A stretch of DNA of 37,929 nt, from positions 124,505-162,433 of the forward strand of contig JAFTCA010000013.1 of NCBI GenBank assembly GCA_017454945.1. Direction: 5' to 3'. Below, one piece after another: positions 1 to 7,160 of the stretch (positions within the stretch are counted from its first letter, which is position 1; each line of letters opens with the position of its first letter). The DNA comes from Bacteroidales bacterium. Lineage in GTDB: Bacteria > Bacteroidota > Bacteroidia > Bacteroidales > WCHB1-69. The position numbers were made by a program, and so were the translations under genes. Below the pieces are notes generated by a model. That model did not search any database, had not been told where the DNA came from, and saw only the letters and a list, made by a program, of their open reading frames with translations.

Positions 1-550
1 AATCATACACCATCTTCATGGTTAGTTTCGTAACATGCTCTCTCCCAACCTTCTCCGATGGATGCATATCATCAAGCAAAACTTCCTCATTTCTAGCTAT
101 ATAACTAAAATGGGTATGGTCGCGACTGATAATCACCTTGACGGTGGTGTCATCATTGCGACTGACAACTTCAATATACAAATTGTCTGTTATCTCTTTT
201 TTACGATGAATACGAATGCGTTCCTCCTTAAGATACTGGCGTCCGGCTTCAACAACTTCTGGCGTGGTATCTTTGAGCACTTCCAGTTTGTACTCCGACT
301 TGCCAACAATAGCGCCTAACGCAATGGCAATGGGAAGGCCAACCATATTGGTGCCAGGGATTCCGACACCCATGGCATTCTTTAACATGTTGGCACTTAA
401 CCACACTTCAATTTGTTGCGGCCTTTCACCCAACACTTCTTTCGACTTTGCAACAGCCAAGGCGACTGCCATAGGTTCTGTACAGCCAATGGCGGGAACC
501 ACCTCCTGTTTTACCAGTTCGATGATCCGCTCTCTTTCAACTTGATTCAT
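1..550 (-). CDS. UPF0597 / L-cysteine desulfidase-like protein (3' end outside window)
   Basis: The first 183 codons read from ATG at 550 leftwards and run off the window edge, so this is the N-terminal part of a roughly 400-residue protein. The start of the protein contains VVPAIGCTEP followed by MAVALAVAKS, the hallmark of UPF0597 (YhaM/CdsB-like, serine-dehydratase alpha-like) proteins, in which the Cys is thought to ligate an Fe-S cluster. A second family-like block, GVGIPGTNMVGLPIAIALGA, follows. Known members have been linked to anaerobic cysteine or serine breakdown; the substrate here is inferred. The gene is transcribed away from the DUF1207-like gene. Confidence 0.85.
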   Translation of the reverse strand, partial: MNQVERERIIELVKQEVVPAIGCTEPMAVALAVAKSKEVLGERPQQIEVWLSANMLKNAMGVGIPGTNMVGLPIAIALGAIVGKSEYKLEVLKDTTPEVVEAGRQYLKEERIRIHRKKEITDNLYIEVVSRNDDTTVKVIISRDHTHFSYIARNEEVLLDDMHPSEKVGREHVTKLTMKMVYD

Positions 551-570
551 AAGAGATTATTTTGAAGCCG

Positions 571-578
571 CAAAAGTA
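571..578 (-). promoter_or_regulatory. -7 box of the UPF0597 gene
   Basis: On the minus strand the sequence reads TACTTTTG, a match to the Bacteroidota -7 consensus TAnnTTTG, about 20 nt before the ATG at 550. No good -33 TTG is seen at the expected distance. Confidence 0.5.
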
Positions 579-682
579 AAAATTTTCATCTATCATTTGA
601 GTTATGCTAACATTTTTTAACACTTATATTCAAAAATCTAAACCTGTTGATAATATGGCGGTCTATAAATCTTGTTCTTTTG

Positions 683-690
683 TATTTTTG
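683..690 (+). promoter_or_regulatory. -7 box of the DUF1207-like gene
   Basis: TATTTTTG matches TAnnTTTG and lies 23 nt before the ATG at 714. This supports 714 as the start rather than the in-frame ATG at 672, which would lie upstream of the promoter. No convincing -33 element. Confidence 0.5.
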
Positions 691-713
691 TAAAGAATAA
701 GCAGTTGAATAAA

Positions 714-1784
714 ATGAAAAAAATCCTGGTTTTATTAACATTTTTGGTATCAGCGCAAATGCTTGTGGCACAAGAACAAACGCCCGACTCGACAAGGATG
801 AGAGGGAAAGATCACCCCACACGAGAAGGGTTCTTCCGCTATTCATCATACGGACAGAGTCTGCTGGCCGACATGCATCCAAACTTTGTCCGTTTTGATG
901 TGGCTGGCATTTCCAATCATCCGGAATGGGACTGGGGACATACGGGCAAGAAGGTTCGCACGCATACTTTTTGTGTTATGGGCATCAACCTGCCTATTTG
1001 GTCGGGCAAACTAAAAGACGAGCGTTTTTCCCTTAGTGTGGCGATGCCCCTCTCCGCCTCCATCTGGCTCGATTTGGGCGAGCCTATCACCGCTCCTGTT
1101 GTCAATACCGACTACCGAATTGGCGGTCCCGCATGGACTTTCACGCACCATCTTAACAGGAAATTCGTCAAAAACTACTCCATTACCGTAGATCCTTTCA
1201 AGCACGAAAGCACGCACTTGGGCGATGAACTTACCTTACAGCGAATCAGCCATAATCTGCCCTTACATCGTGTCAACGTATCGTACAACTATTCAGAGTA
1301 CATTTTCACACTGAATGACCCTGACCTGAGTTACGAACAAACCCATACGTTCCGCGCCGGGCTGATGATATTGTGGAGTCCGCGGCATGGATGGTATGTG
1401 ATTAATGAAGCCGATGGGGACGCTTCATTGTCGCAACCGCGCAAATCGCCATGGGAAGCATATTTCCAATACCAGTATCAATCACCTCTGTTCAAGCAGT
1501 TTGTACAGATAGTAGCTTCATTGGAAGTCCGCAATCGCGCCCTTTATGGTTATCCCGTGTTCGATTGGTCACCGCAGGACGGCGTTAGTTATACGTTACA
1601 GAAAGAGCGTAGAGTCTTCACTTACAATGTGTTCGTGGGCGTACGCCTATGCCACCCACATCGCCGTGGCATCTTCTCTCGCGCTAATTTCGGCATACGG
1701 TTGTACCACGGCAACAATCCTTACGGACAGTTCCGAAATCATGCTAACTATAGCCAAATCGGCGCTTGTGTGATTTTTGAATGA
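714..1784 (+). CDS. Exported DUF1207-like protein
   Basis: 356 residues. The start at 714 gives a textbook signal peptide (MKKILVLLTFLVSAQMLVAQ) that would be cut after about residue 20; an ATG 42 nt earlier would spoil it and overlaps the -7 box. The mature part alternates hydrophobic and polar residues in many short beta-like strands, contains KHESTHLGDE near the middle (similar to the SsHlGDE block of DUF1207 proteins), and ends in Phe-Glu after a strand, as expected for an outer-membrane or periplasmic beta protein. No enzymatic motif was recognised. It converges with the YitT gene, with 6 nt between the stops. The DUF1207 assignment is from memory of the family motif. Confidence 0.65.
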   Translation: MKKILVLLTFLVSAQMLVAQEQTPDSTRMRGKDHPTREGFFRYSSYGQSLLADMHPNFVRFDVAGISNHPEWDWGHTGKKVRTHTFCVMGINLPIWSGKLKDERFSLSVAMPLSASIWLDLGEPITAPVVNTDYRIGGPAWTFTHHLNRKFVKNYSITVDPFKHESTHLGDELTLQRISHNLPLHRVNVSYNYSEYIFTLNDPDLSYEQTHTFRAGLMILWSPRHGWYVINEADGDASLSQPRKSPWEAYFQYQYQSPLFKQFVQIVASLEVRNRALYGYPVFDWSPQDGVSYTLQKERRVFTYNVFVGVRLCHPHRRGIFSRANFGIRLYHGNNPYGQFRNHANYSQIGACVIFE

Positions 1785-1790
1785 TGCAGA

Positions 1791-2735
1791 TTACCTTTGG
1801 TCAACACGTTTCTTCAACCGTTTTTTGTCGGTCATCCAGAGCCCATACACTTCACTGACGTTACCGGCAGTGATAAAGGCGTTTATTTCGTTCTGGTTGA
1901 TAAAAGCCATCAGTTTGGTAAACTCGTCCTTGGTGAGCAGACTTTCGAGTTCGATAGACTTCTCATTACTGTATCCTCCAATCACCTCGTACAGGGTGCA
2001 TCCACGCACCAAGTCGTCGATAATATAGCGGCGAATGCGGTCGTAATCCTTTGAAACAATACACACACGTTTGCGATTGTTGAGGCCTGCAGTGAAATAA
2101 TCGACCACCAATCCGTTGATCCAAGTGCCTATAAGACCGATAATTACCATGTGGAAGGGGTTGATAGCAAAGGCTGTACAGCAAATGATGGCACCCGCTA
2201 CTGAAACAGATGCGCCAATGTCGAAGTGCAGATATTTGTTCACTATTTTGGCCAGAATATCCAACCCGCCAGTCGATGCGTTGATTTTGAACAGCACAGC
2301 CTGTGCAGCGCTCAGCAGAAGCACAAAGCAGCACAAATCGAACCAGATGTCGCCCATAATGGACGGAATAGCTGCGTCGGTGCGAATGAAATTCTCATAC
2401 GGGAAATAGGTTTCTAAAACACGCATCATAGGTCCCAAAATCAAGGCCGTATAAACGGTTTTAATACCGAACTCTTTGCCTATCAGGAAATAAGCCAGTA
2501 TTAAAAGGATGGCGTTTACCACCAAAATGACCGTTGATACAGGCAGTGCCACTCCAAAGAGGCTTTCCGACACGCCACTGATGACGATGGAAAGACCCGA
2601 GATAGTACCTATAATCAACTTGCTGGGTACGAGAAAGTAGTAAACCGCACATGCGGTGATCATCATGCCAAAGGTCATTATCAGGAATTCGACCCAGAAT
2701 TTTTTAGTAGCCAAAAGAGCAAGGATTTTCTTCAT
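1791..2735 (-). CDS. YitT family membrane protein (DUF161 + DUF2179)
   Basis: 314 residues. The N-terminal two thirds hold five or six transmembrane helices, with the family-typical entry FWVEFLIMTFGMMITACAVY and the SKLIIGTISGLSIVI loop. A repeated hydrophobic unit and TGGLDILAKIV follow. The last 90 residues form a soluble domain (VCIVSKDYDRIRRYIIDDL, then TLYEVIGGYSNEKS) that matches the C-terminal DUF2179 domain of YitT proteins. The protein sits in the inner membrane. Transport of a small molecule is the usual guess, but no substrate is known. It is probably transcribed alone. Confidence 0.9.
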   Translation of the reverse strand: MKKILALLATKKFWVEFLIMTFGMMITACAVYYFLVPSKLIIGTISGLSIVISGVSESLFGVALPVSTVILVVNAILLILAYFLIGKEFGIKTVYTALILGPMMRVLETYFPYENFIRTDAAIPSIMGDIWFDLCCFVLLLSAAQAVLFKINASTGGLDILAKIVNKYLHFDIGASVSVAGAIICCTAFAINPFHMVIIGLIGTWINGLVVDYFTAGLNNRKRVCIVSKDYDRIRRYIIDDLVRGCTLYEVIGGYSNEKSIELESLLTKDEFTKLMAFINQNEINAFITAGNVSEVYGLWMTDKKRLKKRVDQR

Positions 2736-2789
2736 GTTATAGTGGTTTTAATTGAGTGACAATACAATCTGTTTGGCAGAAACGATCTG

Positions 2790-2797
2790 CAAATGTA
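2790..2797 (-). promoter_or_regulatory. -7 box of the YitT gene
   Basis: Minus-strand TACATTTG (TAnnTTTG), 54 nt before the ATG at 2735. No clear -33 TTG at 19-21 bp. Confidence 0.4.
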
Positions 2798-2858
2798 AAC
2801 ATAAAAATGAAAAGGAAATCGCCTTGAGGCGAACTTGGTTCAAATTGAATTTCCACCC

Positions 2859-3695
2859 CTACTCTAGCACATCATGCATAAGCGCTCTGAACTGAGGAAA
2901 TGGGCAGCCGGCATTGCGTTCGATGATAATGGTTTTCAAGCCGGCAAAAGGCCGCAGCTGACGGTCTATTTCATCAGGGTCGGCATTGGGTCCATAATAA
3001 CCGGCTACGAAGCCCAGCCAGAACTTATTGGCTGTTTCGTTGGTCATGTGGAAAACCTCCTCCACAAACTCATCCGAATCATAGCGTGAAGTCAGCAGTA
3101 CCATCCCCAAGTCGAATTGCGGGTTGCCGTAAGCAAAGTCGCCCAAATCGATAAAATAGTTCTGTGCTCCGTCGGTTATGACATTGCTAAATTGCAAGTC
3201 ACCGTGAATGGCTGTAAATGCGTCGGGAATACTGTCGATATAGGTGGCAATCTTCTGCTTCTCGTCTGCGGTGAAGAACGGATTTTCGTGCAAGTCGGCC
3301 TTGTACTTGTCCTTCACATTGTCGAACACTTTCGGGTCGCAAGTGGTACTGTGGAGCAACTTGCACATTTGGGCAAACTCGCGGGCGTAGCGGTCCACTT
3401 CTGCGGGATTGTCGCCAATGATGCGCGAGAAGGATTTCTTGCCAAGAATGCGTTCAAAACGAATGCCATAGCGTTCGCCATCGGTGACGAGCACTCCTGG
3501 CTTAGGTGTAGGAATACCCAGGTCGAATACTTTCTGAGCACAATCCAACTCGCTGGTAATGATGTTGGTAGGTGCTGTCGTGTTATACAATTTAAGCATG
3601 TAGCGAGGGTCGCTTTTGTGGTTATAGCTGGCTCCATTAGCCCCTTCGCCCGTGTATTCGTAATCGTCAAGCGAGATAAGTTCGGCGTTCAACAT
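2859..3695 (-). CDS. APH/choline-kinase-fold phosphotransferase (TIGR02172-like)
   Basis: 278 residues. Kinase-fold landmarks are in order: Gly-rich loop GEGANGASY (17-25), Lys35 in MLKLY, the HGDLQFSN catalytic loop (164-171) and FIDLGDFAYG (181-190) supplying the metal Asp. The overall pattern fits the small-molecule kinases annotated as TIGR02172 or aminoglycoside phosphotransferase family. The substrate is unknown and resistance should not be assumed. It is the third gene after the alarmone synthetase and hydrolase on the same strand, 40 nt behind the hydrolase stop; that gap is filled by an AT-rich intergenic repeat, so co-transcription is likely but not certain. Confidence 0.85.
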   Translation of the reverse strand: MLNAELISLDDYEYTGEGANGASYNHKSDPRYMLKLYNTTAPTNIITSELDCAQKVFDLGIPTPKPGVLVTDGERYGIRFERILGKKSFSRIIGDNPAEVDRYAREFAQMCKLLHSTTCDPKVFDNVKDKYKADLHENPFFTADEKQKIATYIDSIPDAFTAIHGDLQFSNVITDGAQNYFIDLGDFAYGNPQFDLGMVLLTSRYDSDEFVEEVFHMTNETANKFWLGFVAGYYGPNADPDEIDRQLRPFAGLKTIIIERNAGCPFPQFRALMHDVLE

Positions 3696-3697
3696 TG

Positions 3698-3731
3698 CAA
3701 TTTACAATTTACAATTAATAATTTATAATTA
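3698..3731. repeat. AT-rich intergenic repeat (AATTTAYAATT family)
   Basis: A run of degenerate units such as AATTTACAATTTACAATTAA fills the 40-nt gap between two minus-strand genes. Nearly identical strings occur at 5478-5500, 10320-10346, 22042-22072 and 24041-24071, each time between genes. Confidence 0.6.
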
Positions 3732-3735
3732 TTTG

Positions 3736-4323
3736 CTAGTCAATATCTTGAAATGTTTTGTTCATCAGATATAGGAATTCGCGGTAGGCGAAAGTTTCTT
3801 TCAAGTCCGACAGCGCTTCGGCCAGTGCCCTGTAGCGCCAAGCGTGGTCCAGTTTGCCGTTCGGAGCATGGAAGCGTGCCCACAACTTGTCGCCCAACTG
3901 CTCGTAATCGCGGGCGATGGCGCGCATATTGGAAAGTTTGTCACCCATAGCCACGATCTTCACATCCAGGGGCGCATTTTTCAATTTATTGAGTGCCGCG
4001 GTCTTACGTGCCCGCCATGTTGATTCTGCTTCCGAATCGAGCACTACATCGTCGCTCTCGGCAGCCACTATGTTGGCAATGCGGTCGCCAAACTCGCAGC
4101 GCAACTGCTCAATGGTCACGCCCGTGTCTTCTACGGTGTCGTGCAGGGCTGCGGCCGCCAGTAATTCCTGATCAGGAGTGATGGAGGCCACAATTTCCAC
4201 AACTTCAAATGGATGAACAATATACGGGAAACCTTTGCCACGGCGCTCGGAGTTTGCATGCGCATCGATGGCAAAGTGTAAAGCCTTGTCCAATAGTGTG
4301 CTATCAATGTATGGATTAGCCAT
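3736..4323 (-). CDS. Small alarmone hydrolase-like HD protein ((p)ppGpp hydrolase)
   Basis: 195 residues, the size of a single-domain SpoT/Mesh1-type hydrolase. Motifs in order: AHANSERRGKGFPYIVHP with Arg28 and His37, the metal pair His61-Asp62 in AALHDTVEDTG with Glu65-Asp66, and Asp128 in MGDKLSNMR. All Mn-binding and catalytic positions expected of a 3'-pyrophosphohydrolase are present and nothing suggests inactivation. No TGS, ACT or synthetase domain is attached. The start is 11 nt after the stop of the alarmone synthetase gene on the same strand, so the two activities are encoded side by side on separate polypeptides. Confidence 0.85.
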   Translation of the reverse strand: MANPYIDSTLLDKALHFAIDAHANSERRGKGFPYIVHPFEVVEIVASITPDQELLAAAALHDTVEDTGVTIEQLRCEFGDRIANIVAAESDDVVLDSEAESTWRARKTAALNKLKNAPLDVKIVAMGDKLSNMRAIARDYEQLGDKLWARFHAPNGKLDHAWRYRALAEALSDLKETFAYREFLYLMNKTFQDID

Positions 4324-4334
4324 AATGCCAGTAG

Positions 4335-5420
4335 TTAGATAATGTGATTATCAGTTAGTTGTTGTAAAATATGCTTGGCGCGGCGACTGTTGTCTTCCGA
4401 TTCGCCGAAGATCAGGTCGTAGAAGGCCTTAAGGCCCTTTTCGCCGCCGCCTTGTTTGGCGATATAGACGATGCAAAGATTCTGTAAGGCAATGGATTGC
4501 GCCATGATGTCAAGGTCGGTGCCGGCGAACTGATGTAGCGCTAATTTGTATGCTGCCTCGGAATAGTCGTGGATGAGCCGTTCAATGTCGCCAAGCGTCT
4601 TCATGTTCATATTGAGCAGCACTTCCAGATAGCGCATCAGGCTGTCTTCGTACACTTCAGCCTGATTGACGGAGGAAATACGCTCAATGAGCATCTTGAA
4701 CGGATTGATATCAAGATAACTGCGGAAAGTGTCGCCATCCAGCGGCACATCGTTGAAGTTGCCGTCGGCAACCAGCGCCTGCACTTGTCGGCGGTAGTCG
4801 GTGATTTCGCGGCGTATGCGACTGAATTGCTCGTCGGCCAGCTCTAACATGCCAGCAATGCGGTTTAGGTTGCGCAAATGGTTGGCAGGTATCTCCACAT
4901 TGGACTTGTAGCCAATGTCGTGGTTCATGGCTGCCCAGACATGCTGCAGGGCCGTACGCATCTGGATTTCAAAGCGGAAGATGTTGATTAAGGGATACTC
5001 TTTGTCCTCGTACAGGGATGTCGGAATGCGGCAGATATAGTGCAATGACATGTATCCAAAGCGGTCAATATCAAGAACTTTGCGTTTGTCGATAGAATTC
5101 TCACGGTCAACAATGAATTTCTTCTCAATGATAGCGGCAATCTTGTCCACTTCGTCGGTATAGAAGGTGATGACGCGACCGCCCAGGATGTCAGTTATAT
5201 CGTTGAGAGAGTGGTATTTATTGCCTTTTAATTCCAGTTTGCCAGCCAGACTCTCCTCCGTTTTTATGCGTGTCTCAACAGTAACAACATGAATATTGTT
5301 TTCATCAACGCATTGGCGTAATTGCTCAGACACAATCTCCTGCATCTTCTCAAATATGGGTTTCATGCGGTGGTATTCCTCCATGATAGCCTGACAATGC
5401 ATGTCCAGTTTGTATTCCAT
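4335..5420 (-). CDS. RelA/SpoT-domain nucleotide pyrophosphokinase (small alarmone synthetase-like)
   Basis: 361 residues. The RelA_SpoT synthetase domain occupies about residues 40-170: VETRIKTEESLAGK (R51), DITDILGGRVITFY (75-87), DRFGYMSLHYI (119-129), EIQMRT (151-156) and HVWAAMNHDIGYK (160-172). Every block of the active site is intact. There is no HD hydrolase, TGS or ACT domain. The 190-residue C-terminal part is alpha-helical and unrecognised; classic RelQ/RelP enzymes are only 200-260 residues. First gene of an operon with the hydrolase and a kinase. The product could be (p)ppGpp, (p)ppApp or, as in toxSAS enzymes, pyrophosphorylated tRNA; sequence alone does not decide. Confidence 0.85.
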   Translation of the reverse strand: MEYKLDMHCQAIMEEYHRMKPIFEKMQEIVSEQLRQCVDENNIHVVTVETRIKTEESLAGKLELKGNKYHSLNDITDILGGRVITFYTDEVDKIAAIIEKKFIVDRENSIDKRKVLDIDRFGYMSLHYICRIPTSLYEDKEYPLINIFRFEIQMRTALQHVWAAMNHDIGYKSNVEIPANHLRNLNRIAGMLELADEQFSRIRREITDYRRQVQALVADGNFNDVPLDGDTFRSYLDINPFKMLIERISSVNQAEVYEDSLMRYLEVLLNMNMKTLGDIERLIHDYSEAAYKLALHQFAGTDLDIMAQSIALQNLCIVYIAKQGGGEKGLKAFYDLIFGESEDNSRRAKHILQQLTDNHII

Positions 5421-5456
5421 GTAACAAATTGTTTAATAAATAATGCAAACAATGCG

Positions 5457-5486
5457 CAAAGATACGAAACAATGTATAATTAACAA
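5457..5486 (-). promoter_or_regulatory. Promoter of the alarmone synthetase-hydrolase operon
   Basis: Minus strand: TTG (plus 5484-5486), a 19-bp spacer, then TATCTTTG (plus 5457-5464), a good Bacteroidota -33/-7 promoter. It starts 37 nt before the ATG at 5420. Confidence 0.65.
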
Positions 5487-5499
5487 TTTATAATTTGCA

Positions 5500-5765
5500 A
5501 TGGTGCCTGTTTTTTTATTTACACTATTGATGGCAACTGGATAAGAGAAGGTGGAAGTCCCTATGGTGAAATACTTTACACCATTGACGGAAATTGGGTT
5601 CGTGAAGGTGGCAGTCCCTACAGCGAAATCCTCTACACCATTGATGGTCATTGGGTTCGCGAAGGAGGCAGTCCCTACAACGAAATCCTGTACACCCTTG
5701 ATGGCAACTGGGTTCGCGAGGGCGGCTCGCCATACGGCGAAATTCTGTACTATTTGGATTTCTAA
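5500..5765 (+). pseudogene. Small beta-repeat protein, frameshifted at a T7 tract
   Basis: From 5529 the plus strand encodes four 19-residue repeats of the pattern DGNWVREGGSPYGEILYTI, ending in YLDF and a TAA at 5763-5765. The frame is blocked by a stop at 5481-5483 and has no ATG, GTG or TTG start. An ATG at 5500 lies one frame off; adding one T to the T7 run at 5510-5516 would give MVPVFFIYTIDGNW, in which IYTIDGNW matches the repeat register. So this is either a slipped, phase-variable or sequencing-error copy of an approximately 88-residue protein, or a remnant. The repeat resembles beta-flower or WG-type short beta repeats. The stop overlaps the convergent O-antigen ligase gene by 4 nt, which supports a genuine C-terminus. 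Confidence 0.6.
5529..5765 (+). repeat. Four tandem 57-bp repeats
   Basis: Units begin at 5529, 5586, 5643 and 5700. Each starts with GAY-GGN and translates to DG(N/H)W(I/V)REGGSPY(G/S/N)EILY. Third-position differences between units show the reading frame has been under selection at the protein level. Confidence 0.9.
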
Positions 5766-7009
5766 TTTGCGTTCATTTCCCCGTATCTTGCCAATAGACA
5801 GTAAAATACGGTGAAGAACGACACGCCTGCGATGGTCTCCCACATTGATTCGACGAGGATATTGAGACCGACGAGCAGAATAAAGAAGAGCCACAGCGGC
5901 ATCAGTTTAGTGCGGCGGCAAACAACTATGGGATAGACAAATATGGCAGCCAGCAGTAACACGCCAATAAGCCCGATAGCCACAGCCGTCTGCATTACTT
6001 GCGAATGGGCATTCAACTCTTTGCGATATGCTTTGATCATGCCTGCGGCTTCATAGCGCTGGTTCAGGCAATCTTGCGTATCGCCCGCCCCTACGCCAAA
6101 CAGCGGATGCTCCACCGTGATATTCAGTGCCTCCTTCCAGATTAAAAGCCGCATGGACGAAGTGCCGGCATCGGCCACATTCGTTTGCGCACCAGCCGAC
6201 AATTCGGCGGCACTACTTTCTAAGCGGCTACTGGCATTAGGAATCAGCCAGAAGGATGCTCCTGATAACACAGCGATGTACAACACACTAATTAACAGTT
6301 TCTTATTACGCCGAACAAGTCCGTAGATGGCAAAGAACACCAGCAATAAAATCAGGGATAGGAATCCGGCTTTGGATTGTAGCAGAAAAAGATATACTAT
6401 TGCGGGGATGGCATACAACGCCAGCGAAACACGTCCTGCCATACTGGTATCTTCAGTTTGACAGCCAACGAGATAGAGCGCCGCTGCCAGCGAGAAGGTC
6501 AGATACATAGCCAAATACGACGGATGCTGGAATGGTGAAACCAATTGGTAGTAAAAATAGGCACTGTCGCCCGTATGATTGTAACACACAAAGGCATACG
6601 CAAGCGAAGCCGCTATAGTGACGCAACACCCCACGATAAAGGCCGTAAGCAGTCCGTTGAAATGGCGTCGGCTGACCAGTTCGTCGGGCATGGTGAGCAG
6701 CAGCAGCGGTGCAATGACAAACAGCAGTTTCTTCTCCATCGTAAACCAGCCTGCGGCCATATTGCCGGTGTAGGCCATTGAAATCAGATAGAGCAGATAG
6801 TAGCCGATGAGCAGCAGCATCGGAATCCATAAGCGACGTTCTTTCAGCCGCTGCCAGCGACCGGCATAGTCGGGGTCGGCCAGCCAGACAAGGCCCAGCA
6901 ACATAACACACGGTGAGATGTACATCTTGCAAGGCAGCAGCCACAACAAGGTGCAGAGCAGAGCATAAAAGACGGCTCGAATAAGTTTCTGATACTGTTC
7001 CCGCTTCAT
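5762..7009 (-). CDS. O-antigen ligase / polymerase family membrane protein
   Basis: 415 residues with about 10-12 hydrophobic helices. A large periplasmic loop lies late in the protein, between the helix ending GASFWLIPNA and the one starting near VMQTAVAIGLIGV. The loop carries HPLFGVGAGD and NAHSQ, the Wzy_C signature in which a conserved His serves ligation or polymerisation of undecaprenyl-linked glycan. Role inferred: joining O-antigen to lipid A core or polymerising a surface polysaccharide. No glycosyltransferase genes sit next to it, as is common for Bacteroidota ligases. Its last codons overlap the tail of the convergent beta-repeat gene. Confidence 0.9.
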   Translation of the reverse strand: MKREQYQKLIRAVFYALLCTLLWLLPCKMYISPCVMLLGLVWLADPDYAGRWQRLKERRLWIPMLLLIGYYLLYLISMAYTGNMAAGWFTMEKKLLFVIAPLLLLTMPDELVSRRHFNGLLTAFIVGCCVTIAASLAYAFVCYNHTGDSAYFYYQLVSPFQHPSYLAMYLTFSLAAALYLVGCQTEDTSMAGRVSLALYAIPAIVYLFLLQSKAGFLSLILLLVFFAIYGLVRRNKKLLISVLYIAVLSGASFWLIPNASSRLESSAAELSAGAQTNVADAGTSSMRLLIWKEALNITVEHPLFGVGAGDTQDCLNQRYEAAGMIKAYRKELNAHSQVMQTAVAIGLIGVLLLAAIFVYPIVVCRRTKLMPLWLFFILLVGLNILVESMWETIAGVSFFTVFYCLLARYGEMNAN

Positions 7010-7038
7010 TTTAATGGGTTTAGCCCGAAAAGGTTGTA

Positions 7039-7071
7039 CAAAAGTATGTATTTTTTTCGTACTATTGCAAA
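7039..7071 (-). promoter_or_regulatory. Promoter of the O-antigen ligase gene
   Basis: Minus strand TTTG (plus 7068-7071), a 21-bp spacer, then TACTTTTG (plus 7039-7046). Both elements fit the Bacteroidota consensus; the box is 29 nt before the ATG at 7009. Confidence 0.6.
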
Positions 7072-7160
7072 AAAATACGGCAAATCGAAAGAACGCGTAA
7101 TTTATTTTAAATCAGAATAATAGCACATTTTTCACAGGAAAGTAAATTTACATTAGGAAT

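Noticed and set aside
3117..3728. Plus-strand frame of 203 codons antisense to the APH-fold kinase
   Set aside because: The kinase on the minus strand has intact catalytic motifs; the plus frame has none.
5433..5894. Minus-strand frame of 153 codons over the beta-repeat region
   Set aside because: It is the antisense of the DGNWVREGG repeats plus the end of the ligase gene; its apparent repeat pattern is a mirror of the plus-strand coding repeats, and it overlaps the alarmone operon promoter.
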